This document shows, piece after piece, positions 40,524 to 49,077 of a stretch of 64,000 nt of DNA. The stretch comes from Paenibacillus montanisoli (GTDB lineage Bacteria > Bacillota > Bacilli > Paenibacillales > Paenibacillaceae): positions 62,001 through 126,000 of the forward strand of contig NZ_QLUW01000002.1 in NCBI RefSeq assembly GCF_003268025.1, written 5' to 3'. The notes beneath the pieces are model-generated. The model made no database searches and was not told the origin of the DNA. It was given only the letters and a program-made list of their open reading frames with translations. Each line of letters starts with the position of its first letter. Positions within the stretch are counted from its first letter, which is position 1. Both the position numbers and the translations under genes were made by a program.

Positions 40524-42779
40524 TTACTTCAAATATATTCCCGTGATCGACTGCTCCGCATGGGTGATCTGCAAAGGTATGCCTTCGTACACGACCTGGC
40601 CGCCTTTGCTTCCTCCGTCCGGTCCCATATCGATAATCCAATCCGCTTGGCTGATCACATCGAGATTGTGCTCGATGACGATCACCGTATTGCCGGCATC
40701 CACGAGGCGGTTCATGATTTGCAATAGGAGACCGATATCAGACATATGAAGGCCGGTCGTCGGCTCGTCCATGACATAAATACTGCCTTTCTTATGCAGC
40801 TCGCTTGCCAGCTTGATGCGCTGGCACTCACCACCCGAGAGAGTGCTCATCGGCTGGCCGAGCGTAATATAGTTTAGTCCCACATCGCTCATCGCCTGGA
40901 GCTTGCGAACAACTTCTTTGAGCTGAAAAAATTCCAATGCCTGCTCCACAGTCATCTCCAGCACATCTGCGATCGATTTGCCGTTAAGTTTGTATTCGAG
41001 CACCTCTTCTTTGAAACGTCTGCCTCCGCATACCTCGCATGGCAGATCTACGCTGTCCAGGAAGGAAAGGTCGATCGACACGACGCCCTGTCCTTGGCAG
41101 TTCTCGCAAGCACCCTTAGAGTTGAAGCTAAACAAGCCTTGGTTGACCTTATTCGCCGAAGCAAACGCCTTGCGCACGTCGTCCATGATGCCTGTGTAGG
41201 TCGCTGGATTCGATCGTGATGACACGCCTATCGCCGATTGGTCGATGACGATCGCATCCGCATGCTGGCTTAGAAATACGTCGTTAATCAGCGTACTTTT
41301 GCCTGAACCGGCGACACCGGTAACAACGGTCAGAACGCCGGTAGGAATATCTACGCTTACGTTCCGCAGGTTATGCAGCGTGGCATCCTTGACAGACAGC
41401 TTGCCGGCTGGCTGCCTGCAATCTTGCTTCAATTGGAGCGGCCGCTTCATAAAGTTGCCTGTCAGCGTACCTGACTCCAATAATCCTTCGAAGCTTCCCT
41501 CAAAAACGATGTTCCCGCCGCGGCTGCCTGCGCGAGGCCCGACGTCTACGATATGATCCGCTACCTTTATCACATCGGGATCATGCTCGACTACTATGAC
41601 GGTATTGCCTTTGTCACGAAGCTTCTGAAGCAATTCATTTAACCGATGGACATCGCGGGGGTGCAAGCCGACGCTGGGTTCATCGAAGATGTACGTGACG
41701 TCAACCAGGCTGCCGCTCAGATGTTTGACCATTTTGACGCGCTGCGACTCTCCGCCGGACAGGGTATCCGTCTCGCGATCCAGGGTCAAGTAGTCAAGTC
41801 CGATATCGACAAGATGCTGCAGCCGCTCCGACAGCGACTTGACGACAGGCGCTGCAACAGGATCATCAATCTCTCGAATGACGCGGATGAGCTGCCCCAC
41901 TTCCATGGCCGACAGATCCGCTATGTTATGACCATTGATCTTGCAGCTGAGCGTGGCCTGACTGAGTCTCGCACCATGGCAGCTGGGGCACGTACCCTCT
42001 ATGATGTATGGCGCAACCGTTTGCTGCGTGCGCTCGGACATCGTCTTCAAGTCTCTCTTAATGTATTTGTTGGTGAATTTCTCGATGACGCCTTCCACTG
42101 TAATGTTCATGGCTTTCCCTGCGAAATCCATCTCTACTTTTCTCGCCTTGGCGTGTAGAAGCTGCTCCATCTCCTCATTTGAATAATCGCTCAGCTTCTT
42201 GTCGAGATCGAAAGCTTTCGACTGCACGAGCATGTTCATTTCCCAGCTGTCCACCGCATAGCCCGGTAGCAAGATTGCCCCTTCATTCAACGACTTGGAC
42301 ATGTCCACTGCTTTGCTCATGTCGACGCACATGCTGCGGCCGATCCCGTTACACTCAGGACACATGCCTAGCGGATCATTAAACGAGAACATGTGGGAGG
42401 GTCCAACAAAGGGCTGTCCCACACGGGAGAAGAGAAGACGCAAAATTGGCGAAATATCGGTAATCGTACCCATCGTGGAATGGGAGCCGCCGCCCAGCCG
42501 CTTCTGGTCCACTATAACAGCCATGCTCAAGTTCTCGATCGCGTCCGCATCCGGCTGCGGAACGCGCGGCAGGAACGTGCGCACGAACATGCTGAAGTTC
42601 TCATTCAGCAATCGCGTGGATTCAGCGGCTATCGTATCGAAGACGATCGATGACTTGCCGGATCCGGATACCCCGGTGAAAATCGTGATCTTCCGCTTGG
42701 GAATGCGCAGGGACACGTTCTTCAGATTATTTTCCCTCGCACCCGAGATTTCGATAAACTCCTGAATAGATTTGCTCAT
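40524..42779 (-). CDS. UvrA-like ABC ATPase (UvrA2/DrrC-type)
   Basis: 751 residues, GGAAGG before ATG. Two UvrA-type ABC modules: Walker A GVSGSGKSS and GVAGSGKST, signatures LSGGESQR and LSGGECQR, Walker B IFDEPSVGLHPRD and VMDEPTTGLHMSD, and zinc-binding Cys pairs (CPECNGIG, CPSCHGARL, CENCQGQG, CEVCGGRRF). At 751 residues it is about 200 shorter than UvrA1 because the UvrB-interacting domain is missing, which marks the UvrA2 group linked to tolerance of DNA-binding drugs rather than general excision repair. No uvrB or drug-synthesis gene is near, so it may be a self-protection or stress gene. Confidence 0.9.
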   Translation of the reverse strand: MSKSIQEFIEISGARENNLKNVSLRIPKRKITIFTGVSGSGKSSIVFDTIAAESTRLLNENFSMFVRTFLPRVPQPDADAIENLSMAVIVDQKRLGGGSHSTMGTITDISPILRLLFSRVGQPFVGPSHMFSFNDPLGMCPECNGIGRSMCVDMSKAVDMSKSLNEGAILLPGYAVDSWEMNMLVQSKAFDLDKKLSDYSNEEMEQLLHAKARKVEMDFAGKAMNITVEGVIEKFTNKYIKRDLKTMSERTQQTVAPYIIEGTCPSCHGARLSQATLSCKINGHNIADLSAMEVGQLIRVIREIDDPVAAPVVKSLSERLQHLVDIGLDYLTLDRETDTLSGGESQRVKMVKHLSGSLVDVTYIFDEPSVGLHPRDVHRLNELLQKLRDKGNTVIVVEHDPDVIKVADHIVDVGPRAGSRGGNIVFEGSFEGLLESGTLTGNFMKRPLQLKQDCRQPAGKLSVKDATLHNLRNVSVDIPTGVLTVVTGVAGSGKSTLINDVFLSQHADAIVIDQSAIGVSSRSNPATYTGIMDDVRKAFASANKVNQGLFSFNSKGACENCQGQGVVSIDLSFLDSVDLPCEVCGGRRFKEEVLEYKLNGKSIADVLEMTVEQALEFFQLKEVVRKLQAMSDVGLNYITLGQPMSTLSGGECQRIKLASELHKKGSIYVMDEPTTGLHMSDIGLLLQIMNRLVDAGNTVIVIEHNLDVISQADWIIDMGPDGGSKGGQVVYEGIPLQITHAEQSITGIYLK

Positions 42780-42877
42780 GCGAACATCCTTCCGATAGCG
42801 TCGTCAATTTCTACTCCATTGTACCATTCAACGTGCATACTGAGTCCGACAAAATGGAAATTGAATCCTGTCCGAAT

Positions 42878-42920
42878 GAACATAAACCGGCTGCATGTCA
42901 TTTGCAGCCGGTTTATGTTC
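42878..42920 (-). terminator. Long hairpin terminator
   Basis: GAACATAAACCGGCTGCA and its complement form a perfect 18 bp stem with a seven-base loop. It lies 14 bases beyond the stop of the SRPBCC gene on the minus strand. Confidence 0.75.
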
Positions 42921-42933
42921 ACTCTGAATGCCG

Positions 42934-43332
42934 TTATTGTTCCAACGCCTGTTCGAACCCGCCGAACCAATTGCCCCAGCCATACCTAGCGCCTTCGAGT
43001 CCTTGAGCATTCGAGAAGCCGGTTTGTTCGAGATGAAGATTAACCTTTCCATCCCCTAAATCCTGCAGCGTCCAGGTGACGATGTGCTCCTCTCCGCCGC
43101 TGGCAAACGTATAGGACAACTTGTTTGGTTCGTCCACGATCAGCACTTCACCGTTAATAATGCCATCCCACCATTCGGATGGCTGCGTGCGAAACTGAAA
43201 ACGATGTCCTACGACTGGTTTAAAATCATTTTCCATAATCCACTTCGCAAGCTTGTTTGAATCGGTCAAGGCAGCCCATGCCTTCTCGATCGATGTTGTG
43301 TACTGATAATCCATGGATAATGCTAGACTCAT
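42934..43332 (-). CDS. SRPBCC/AHSA1 domain protein
   Basis: 132 residues. START-like helix-grip fold of the activator-of-Hsp90 group: TTSIEKAWAALTDSNKLAKW at the start, VVGHRFQFRTQPSEWWDG in the middle and the C-terminal helix GWGNWFGGFEQALEQ. Proteins like this are often paired with an ArsR regulator and may bind a hydrophobic ligand. The ATG overlaps the stop of the ArsR gene (43329-43332), so the two are translationally coupled. Confidence 0.9.
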   Translation of the reverse strand: MSLALSMDYQYTTSIEKAWAALTDSNKLAKWIMENDFKPVVGHRFQFRTQPSEWWDGIINGEVLIVDEPNKLSYTFASGGEEHIVTWTLQDLGDGKVNLHLEQTGFSNAQGLEGARYGWGNWFGGFEQALEQ

Positions 43333-43652
43333 TCTTCTTCCTCCTCAAATAGTTGGTTCAATCGCAACATATTCATACTCCAGAACTTGCTGTAGAAAGC
43401 TACCCAATCTTGAATTTCTCTGAGCGGGGAGGCATTTAACCGAAACCGCGTTTCTCTGCCGACTTTTCGGTCCACTACAAGTCCTGCCTCTTTTAGGATT
43501 GTCAAATGCTTGGATACCGCGGTGCGGCCCATTTGAAACTGTGCCGTTAATTCGTGAAGCGGCAGTTCATCTGCCTCTGCCAACAGACGAATCAACCTGC
43601 GCCTGGTTGGATCCGCAATCGCGTCAAAAACATCCCGGTTGTTCTCGTTCAC
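43329..43652 (-). CDS. ArsR family transcriptional regulator
   Basis: 107 residues from a GTG after AGGAGAGG. Winged helix with FDAIADPTRRRLIRLLAE, the recognition region LTAQFQMGRTAVSKHLTIL and wing KVGRETRFRL; no ArsR metal-binding cysteines, so a small-molecule or other signal is expected (PF12840-type regulator paired with SRPBCC proteins). First gene of a two-gene operon. Two identical palindromes lie over and after its promoter (43690-43740), strong evidence for self-repression. Confidence 0.92.
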   Translation of the reverse strand: MNENNRDVFDAIADPTRRRLIRLLAEADELPLHELTAQFQMGRTAVSKHLTILKEAGLVVDRKVGRETRFRLNASPLREIQDWVAFYSKFWSMNMLRLNQLFEEEEE

Positions 43653-43689
43653 AACACCCTCTCCTAAGTATTGATATCCCCCAATCAGA

Positions 43690-43731
43690 CACCATTTGGT
43701 GACGCTTTTGATTATAGGCCACCATTTGGTG
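43690..43731. promoter_or_regulatory. Twin operator for the ArsR-type repressor
   Basis: CACCATTTGGTG (arms CACCA/TGGTG) occurs at 43690-43701 and 43720-43731, 30 bases (about three helical turns) apart. One copy sits between -35 and -10, the other just downstream of the transcription start. This geometry is that of a repressor site controlling its own gene. Confidence 0.8.
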
Positions 43732-43740
43732 TCGTGTCAA
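43711..43740 (-). promoter_or_regulatory. Sigma-A promoter of the arsR-SRPBCC operon
   Basis: On the minus strand TTGACA (43735-43740) and TATAAT (43711-43716) are both perfect consensus and separated by 18 bases. A 12-base palindrome fills the spacer. Confidence 0.9.
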
Positions 43741-43830
43741 TACCGTTTTTTAATCTCAACTTGTATACCGTCAGTCAGCCTAAAGTGCCAACAATTGACT
43801 ATTATACCCCGTTTTGGTTCGTTGACACGC

Positions 43831-43856
43831 AAAAAAGCCGCGATTTACGCGGCCTT
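43831..43856 (-). terminator. Terminator of the CD3324-type gene
   Basis: On the minus strand GCCGCG, a five-base loop and CGCGGC, followed by TTTTTTGCG. Confidence 0.8.
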
Positions 43857-43888
43857 TCATGTAAACATATTGTTATCATCGGTTTGGT

Positions 43889-44203
43889 TCAGTGTTTGCC
43901 TGCCTGTACAGCTTCGTACGCGATCGGCGCAGCTGCACTGCGCAACTTGATGATAATTTTTCGAATGCTCTCGCTGGACAGATGATACTGCCGTTCAAGC
44001 TCCTGTACGGTGCTTCCGTTTGCGTAGCGCCGGTAAATTTCCTCGTTGCGCTGCTCGATCATAACGCGCGACCCGCTCTTTTCGCCCCATGCGGCGCGCT
44101 CGCTCTGCTGCTTCGGGATATACAGCAGTTCTCCTTGTATATAGCGCTGTAGCTCTTCCAATAGTCTAGGGGGAAGCACATCTTTTCCATTTTTGTAGTT
44201 CAA
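43889..44203 (-). CDS. CD3324 family HTH protein
   Basis: 104 residues from the TTG at 44201-44203, five bases after AAGGAGG; the longer frame precedes that site. The opening LNYKNGKDVLPPRLLEELQRY then IQGELLYIPK matches the CD3324 family, and the C-terminal half is a helix-turn-helix (EEIYRRYANGSTVQELERQY, LSSESIRKIIIKL) similar to Mor/FIS-like DNA-binding proteins. Probably a small DNA-binding regulator; targets unknown. Stands alone. Confidence 0.85.
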   Translation of the reverse strand: MNYKNGKDVLPPRLLEELQRYIQGELLYIPKQQSERAAWGEKSGSRVMIEQRNEEIYRRYANGSTVQELERQYHLSSESIRKIIIKLRSAAAPIAYEAVQAGKH

Positions 44204-44370
44204 CGTAAACCTCCTTAATCGTATCGGCCATTGCAACGCCAGCAGTAATCGATTTGTTCACGTTTCCTTCCCCCTCTCATCAAAATAGAAAAAACACGAT
44301 TAGGCAACGCAATCGCGCTTCTTTTACCAGTATAATTGAAACGGTTTATCCCGTCATCCATTCGATTTGA

Positions 44371-44395
44371 TAAAAGGGAGGCCGCAAGGCCTCCC
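44371..44395 (-). terminator. Terminator of the molybdenum hydroxylase operon
   Basis: On the minus strand GGGAGGCC, loop TTGC and GGCCTCCC, followed by TTTTATC. A second hairpin, GATTTCCGC with GCGGAAATC, lies at about 44406-44428. Confidence 0.85.
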
Positions 44396-44415
44396 TCTGT
44401 ATGGCGATTTCCGCT

Positions 44416-44523
44416 TTAGGCGGAAATCACCTCCGTGTGCTTGATCAACTGAATCAGCTCCTTTCGCGAAGATTTCGTCGGCCCGACATCTATATTAAGC
44501 CATACGATGATGCGCTCGGGCAA
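44416..44523 (-). CDS. Possible short frame or lost gene end after the operon
   Basis: Reading leftward: LPERIIVWLNIDVGPTKSS then RKELIQLIKHTEVISA and TAA. The composition is convincingly protein-like and a terminator follows, but the only available start is a TTG (44521-44523) without a ribosome binding site, and the open frame reaches back over the last codons of the FAD subunit gene. It may be a short coupled gene or a remnant of a larger one. Family not recognised. Confidence 0.35.
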   Translation of the reverse strand: MPERIIVWLNIDVGPTKSSRKELIQLIKHTEVISA

Positions 44524-44548
44524 GCGAAAGAACGGATATAGTCGTTTT

Positions 44549-45409
44549 TTACGCGCGAACTTCGAGAAAATGCCGCAATAAGTTTAATGCGACTGTTTTC
44601 CGATAAACGCCCGTAGAGCGGTGATCATCGATTGGTTTCAACAGGCTTTCAAACTCAGCAACAATTCCGTCAATGACTTTATCGTTAAGCGGAAAAGCTT
44701 GCCCGACTAATTTTTGTTCAATATCCGCGGCACGTACAATGGTTGGTCCAACCGCACCGAAAGCTAATCGAGCATCCTGAATACGGCCTTCGTCCCAGCG
44801 CATCGAACCGGCAAACGAAATTTTGGTTATGGCATCCGCTCTTCTGTTCGCCACTTTCTCAAAAACAAAATAAGGTTGAACTTCCGGCACCTCTGGCAGA
44901 ATGATTTCCGTAACGAGTTCGTCTTTCAATCGGTCCACTTTTCTTGGCCCCTGAATAAAATCCCGAATCTCTGCTGCCCGTTCTCCTTTAGCGGATCTCA
45001 ATCGTATTTTTGCGTTAAAGATATATAGTAAGGGCAAAGTATCCCCTGCAGGTGAGGCGTTGCAAATATTCCCGCCGATCGTACCTCGATTTCGGATGGC
45101 CGGCGCGGCAATTTCTTTCATTGCTTTTTTAAGTATGTTCGGTATGAGGTGGTGCTCCATCATTTCGCTATAGGTGCAACAAGCGCCTATATGAATGTCT
45201 TGATTCACCCGATAAATCTGCTTCAATTCCTTTAAATGATCGATAAAAACGACGGGTTTATCAAACCTGCCAGGGGCCCCTCTCGGACTTTTCCGCTGTA
45301 CCATGAGATCCGTGCCGCCCGCAATAAGCTGGCAGTCTTCCTTGCTTAGTTGAGAGAGGGTTTCATCTAAACTTTTCATTCGGTAGGATGCAATGGCCTT
45401 CGTCACCAT
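44549..45409 (-). CDS. Molybdenum hydroxylase FAD-binding subunit (PucC/XdhB-like)
   Basis: 286 residues. FAD_binding_5 domain with the pyrophosphate-binding CQLIAGGTDLMVQ segment near residue 30 and AIRNRGTIGGNICNASPAGD near 105-125, followed by the CO-dehydrogenase-flavoprotein C-terminal domain (FEKVANRRADAITKISFAGS). It passes electrons from the 2Fe-2S subunit to NAD+ or another acceptor via FAD. Last of the three structural genes, overlapping the iron-sulfur gene by seven bases. Order and content resemble the B. subtilis puc purine-degradation operon. Confidence 0.93.
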   Translation of the reverse strand: MVTKAIASYRMKSLDETLSQLSKEDCQLIAGGTDLMVQRKSPRGAPGRFDKPVVFIDHLKELKQIYRVNQDIHIGACCTYSEMMEHHLIPNILKKAMKEIAAPAIRNRGTIGGNICNASPAGDTLPLLYIFNAKIRLRSAKGERAAEIRDFIQGPRKVDRLKDELVTEIILPEVPEVQPYFVFEKVANRRADAITKISFAGSMRWDEGRIQDARLAFGAVGPTIVRAADIEQKLVGQAFPLNDKVIDGIVAEFESLLKPIDDHRSTGVYRKTVALNLLRHFLEVRA

Positions 45410-45870
45410 AAGCCATCACCCTTTTTCGCGGCTAAGTCTATCGCATCCACAATCATGTTATAACCGGTGCAACGGCATAAATTTCCGGAGATGCCCTCAC
45501 GAATCTCTTCTTCTGTCGGGTGTGGATTTTGGGATAATAGGGCTTCGCTTGCCATAATCATGCCCGGTATGCAGTAACCGCATTGAACGGCGCCTGCTTC
45601 GGAATAGCATTCACTTAGTAGTTGAAATTGTTCCGTGTTGCAATAGCCGTCAATGGTGATAATCTCAGCTCCTTCAATGGCGCCAATGGGAATGAGACAG
45701 CTATTTTGCACAAGTTGATTGACAAGGACGCTGCAAGTTCCGCATTCTCCATCGCCGCAGCCTTCCTTCGGACCGATCAATTGAAAGTCATCTCTTAATA
45801 AATCGATTAATCTTACCGTGGCCGGAGCGACTGTTTCTACTTCTTTTCCGTTCAGGATAAACTTAATCAA
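45403..45870 (-). CDS. Molybdenum hydroxylase 2Fe-2S subunit (PucE-like)
   Basis: 155 residues with both cluster motifs: plant-type ferredoxin cysteines GCGDGECGTCSVLV (about 38-52) with a later Cys in NSCLIP, and the helical CGYCIPGM and CRCTGYN motifs near 98-101 and 132-134. It carries electrons from the molybdenum centre to FAD. Four-base overlap with the large-subunit gene upstream, seven-base overlap with the FAD gene downstream, so all three are translationally coupled. Confidence 0.95.
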   Translation of the reverse strand: MIKFILNGKEVETVAPATVRLIDLLRDDFQLIGPKEGCGDGECGTCSVLVNQLVQNSCLIPIGAIEGAEIITIDGYCNTEQFQLLSECYSEAGAVQCGYCIPGMIMASEALLSQNPHPTEEEIREGISGNLCRCTGYNMIVDAIDLAAKKGDGLW

Positions 45871-48026
45871 TCGCTTCCCCCCGCCCTCTTAGTCAATCGT
45901 TCGATAATCAATTCCGGCGTAACAGGAATTTGATAAAAGTCGATTTGCAATGCATCCTCAATCGCGGCTTGAACGGCAGGAGCTCCTCCCGTTAGAGGCA
46001 GCTCTCCTACGCCTTTCGCGCCATAAGGTCCGCCGGCAAAAGGATTATCATAGAGCTTGCTCTCAATATGGACAACATCCATTGCCGTGGGAGGTCCATA
46101 GTCTGAAATGCTTTTTTGCTCGATCCTGCCTGATTTAGACGTCATTTTTTCCATAAAACCGTATGCGATTCCTTGGGCCATGCCACCGTCGATCTGGCCT
46201 TTAACAATTTGTTCATCAATCGCTTTTCCGATATCGAAGCTGCCGTATACTTTTTCCACTTTCACGTTTCCGGTTAAGGTATCCACTTCGAGTTCAATCA
46301 AATTGACTCCCCACGAGTAGGCCGGATAAGCATCTCCGGAAAATTTCTCCTCATCCCATGGGATCATTTCTTCATGAACGTAGTGTTCGACTGCCTCCTG
46401 AGATACGCCGGATTGCCATCCCGCTTTCATTTTGCTTGCCGCCCGTTCCAGCAATTTGCCGACGATCATCGTGGTTCTGGACGCTACGGTCGGACCGGAA
46501 TCAGGAACTTCTTTCGTATCCGGATACGGAAACGAGACGTCTTCGTAAGGCAGGCCAAGCTCGTTGGCTACTATTTTACTCAGCGTTGTCAACGCGCCCT
46601 GCCCCATATCCGAATTGGATATCTTGATCAGCACTTGATCGTTTTCTGTTCTTGCTAGCTTTACAGTAGCCTTAATATGGTCTCTTTCCCCACTGCCGGT
46701 AAATCCGCAGCCGTGCAAGAAGAAGGAAGCTCCTATTCCTTTTTTATACCGCTTATTATGTTGGTTGAAGGCATGGAACTCAGCTTTTTTCTTTGCGTAT
46801 TCCACGGTTTGCAATAAATCTTGGATCATGTCGTCGATCAAAACCGGATCTTTAAATCTCCCGCCAGTAATGGTGGGATCGCCTTGTTTCACGATATAGT
46901 TTCGTTTATATTCAATGGGGTCCCGATTGACCTTCCCGCTAATGTGTCCAAGCAGGCTTTCAATTGCCGCAAAGCTTTGCGGTGCGCCAAACCCTCTAAA
47001 AGCTCCATTGGGCACCGTATTGGTTTTCAGCGCATACCCTTTAGCATGAAAGTGCGGAATCTTATAAACGCCTGCACTGTTTAATAAGGACCTCTGCAAT
47101 ACGACTGGACTTAAACCTGCATTCGCCCCGCCGTCAAGGTACAGCTCCACGTTCATGCATAGGATATTTCCTTGTTCATCTAAAGCCGTTCGATAGATAA
47201 ATTTAGCGGGATGTCTCTTTGTCGTTACTTCAAAATCCTCTGCCCGGTCAAACAACAGCATGACCGGTTTTTGGACAGCCTTAGCGGCTATGCCAACATG
47301 GCAAGCCATCAAAGACGGGAAATCTTCCTTTCCTCCAAACCCGCCGCCCGTAGGGCTTTGGATCACCCTAACCTCATCGTCCTTGCATGCCAGTGCACTA
47401 ATCAATGCGTTTTTCACATAATATAGACACTGCATGGATCCTTCTACAAGGATTTCCTCGTCCGTATAGATTCCGAGCATGCCTTGGGGTTCCAAATAAA
47501 CATGCTCTTGATAACCCGTCACGTACTCTTCTTCTATGATTTGATGAGCATGTTGTTCGATAGCTTTAATCACGTCGGAACGTTCTCCAAATTCATGACT
47601 GGCGAATACGCCCGTGTGATCCTTTTGCCTGATCGCTTCTTCCAAGGTAAGGATCGCTGGATGTTCTTCAATATCCACCTCAACCTCATCCAGCAGTTGA
47701 TGAAGAATGTCGAACTCTGGGCCAACGAGCATGAACATGGGCTCGCCAATATAAGTGACCCATTCATCGGCAAAAATGGGCTGATCTTTATGCAGCAACT
47801 TGACAAAATTAGCCCCGGGGATGTGTTCGGCCCCAATCTTTGCATAACCTTCAGGCAATGGCGGCAGCTGTATGGATCGTACTTTGCCGTGAGCGATAGG
47901 CGAACGATACAAAACGCCATAGAGCATCAAGTCTACTTTGACGTCGCCTATATAAGCGAGTTGACCCGATACTTTCCCATCGTGATCTTTCTTTTTCACA
48001 GAGATACTAATATCCTTTGCATTCAT
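45867..48026 (-). CDS. Molybdenum hydroxylase large subunit (xanthine dehydrogenase-like)
   Basis: 719 residues. Contains the aldehyde-oxidase/xanthine-dehydrogenase a/b hammerhead (10-120) and the molybdopterin-binding domains: GGGFGGKEDFP, PNGAFRGFGAPQ and the catalytic Glu in GAKGVGELPLTGGAPAV near the C-terminus. The FRGFGAPQ loop is like xanthine dehydrogenases rather than CO dehydrogenases (which have AYRCSFR). Purine hydroxylation to urate is the likely reaction, but related enzymes hydroxylate nicotinate or aldehydes. Preceded by the cofactor-maturation genes in the same operon. Confidence 0.9.
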   Translation of the reverse strand: MNAKDISISVKKKDHDGKVSGQLAYIGDVKVDLMLYGVLYRSPIAHGKVRSIQLPPLPEGYAKIGAEHIPGANFVKLLHKDQPIFADEWVTYIGEPMFMLVGPEFDILHQLLDEVEVDIEEHPAILTLEEAIRQKDHTGVFASHEFGERSDVIKAIEQHAHQIIEEEYVTGYQEHVYLEPQGMLGIYTDEEILVEGSMQCLYYVKNALISALACKDDEVRVIQSPTGGGFGGKEDFPSLMACHVGIAAKAVQKPVMLLFDRAEDFEVTTKRHPAKFIYRTALDEQGNILCMNVELYLDGGANAGLSPVVLQRSLLNSAGVYKIPHFHAKGYALKTNTVPNGAFRGFGAPQSFAAIESLLGHISGKVNRDPIEYKRNYIVKQGDPTITGGRFKDPVLIDDMIQDLLQTVEYAKKKAEFHAFNQHNKRYKKGIGASFFLHGCGFTGSGERDHIKATVKLARTENDQVLIKISNSDMGQGALTTLSKIVANELGLPYEDVSFPYPDTKEVPDSGPTVASRTTMIVGKLLERAASKMKAGWQSGVSQEAVEHYVHEEMIPWDEEKFSGDAYPAYSWGVNLIELEVDTLTGNVKVEKVYGSFDIGKAIDEQIVKGQIDGGMAQGIAYGFMEKMTSKSGRIEQKSISDYGPPTAMDVVHIESKLYDNPFAGGPYGAKGVGELPLTGGAPAVQAAIEDALQIDFYQIPVTPELIIERLTKRAGGSD

Positions 48027-48053
48027 AGGAGCGGCACCCCTTCGGAATAACGG

Positions 48054-48665
48054 TTATCGTTTCTTGCCGCATGCGTTGAAATATTCGGTTGCTTGTTCAA
48101 AATCTTCCGGCGTATCCAGATCCATGAGGACACCAGGATCTTCTAGATTCAGATAAGTCTTTTCATAACCTTGAAGAATCTCTCGCAGATTGCTATGAGC
48201 CGGGGCTTCAAGAATCCGTGTCTTGATTTCCCCTGCTAATTTAATCGGGTGTCCGCCTTTCAACCGAAAACTTGGAATCACAACCTGCCCCTGTTCGATT
48301 GCAAGATTTCGAATTGTAACCTTATCGACAAGCGGACAATCCCCAGGCGTAATAAAAAAACTAGACGCTGCCACTTCTCTGCAGCCTCTTTGAATGGAAC
48401 TGAACATCCCTTGATTAAAACTTGGATTGACTACGCATTCGATATCCATGTCATACTTGTGATTGTTCATCATCTCTGATACAGCTTCTTTTATTCGTTC
48501 CGCTTCGAATCCGCATACAACGATAACTTTCTTGCATATGCCTTCAAATTTGGAAACGGTATGCTCCAATACGGTCATCGTCCCAAGTTTCAAGGTCATT
48601 TTAAATTCGGCTGCTCGACTCGAATAGCCTGCTGCTAGGATGACCGCTTCCATCGCTTCCACCAT
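48054..48665 (-). CDS. Molybdenum cofactor cytidylyltransferase-like NTP transferase (MocA/PucB type)
   Basis: 203 residues, GGGAGG before ATG. MobA-like fold: AVILAAGYSSRAAEFKMTLK at the start (nucleotide-binding loop), FITPGDCPLV around residue 105 (metal-binding Asp), and LKGGHPIKLAGEIK. It should attach a nucleotide to molybdopterin for the neighbouring hydroxylase; MocA-type enzymes of xanthine dehydrogenase operons use CTP. The gene lies 27 bases upstream of the large-subunit gene. Confidence 0.88.
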   Translation of the reverse strand: MVEAMEAVILAAGYSSRAAEFKMTLKLGTMTVLEHTVSKFEGICKKVIVVCGFEAERIKEAVSEMMNNHKYDMDIECVVNPSFNQGMFSSIQRGCREVAASSFFITPGDCPLVDKVTIRNLAIEQGQVVIPSFRLKGGHPIKLAGEIKTRILEAPAHSNLREILQGYEKTYLNLEDPGVLMDLDTPEDFEQATEYFNACGKKR

Positions 48666-48759
48666 TTGGCCTCCCTAGTGTAGATAATATATGCTTCTGA
48701 AAAATTCGTATAACTTGGATAAGCTCTAGCACGCGTTAGGCAGATATACGCATCGGTCC

Positions 48760-49077
48760 TCAATGAATGGGCTCAATAAATACAACCTGAATGCCGCCGC
48801 AGATCCCTCCGTCTTCGTAGAACAGCCCTGCAGTCAGATCAACCGTGTGCTGGGTGCACTTTTTTTCGGCTATCACTTGAATGGCTTGTTCAATCACTTC
48901 GCCTTCCCCGCAGCCACCACCGATCGTCCCGGCAATTGTTCCATCGGCATAAATGATCATTTTGGCGCCGACCTTTCTGGGCGTAGAACCTTTCGTGCGA
49001 ATTACGGTAGCCAGCGCCGCGTTTGCACCGGTAGATTTAATCTCCACGATCCGTTTCAGCAGCTCAAGCTCGCTCAT
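48760..49077 (-). CDS. XdhC N-terminal domain protein
   Basis: 105 residues. XdhC_CoxI domain: ALATVIRTKGSTPRKVGAKM then YADGTIAGTIGGGCGEGEVI, the Cys being the conserved residue needed to bind sulfurated molybdenum cofactor in XdhC proteins. In most species this domain is fused to the Rossmann domain that is encoded here by the preceding gene; the two overlap by four bases (ATGA). Together they would form one XdhC that inserts sulfurated cofactor into the hydroxylase. Confidence 0.92.
   Translation of the reverse strand: MSELELLKRIVEIKSTGANAALATVIRTKGSTPRKVGAKMIIYADGTIAGTIGGGCGEGEVIEQAIQVIAEKKCTQHTVDLTAGLFYEDGGICGGIQVVFIEPIH

Noticed and set aside
41646-42158. 170-codon frame opposite the UvrA-like gene
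   Set aside because: Mirror of highly constrained ABC-ATPase codons; no independent signs of a gene.
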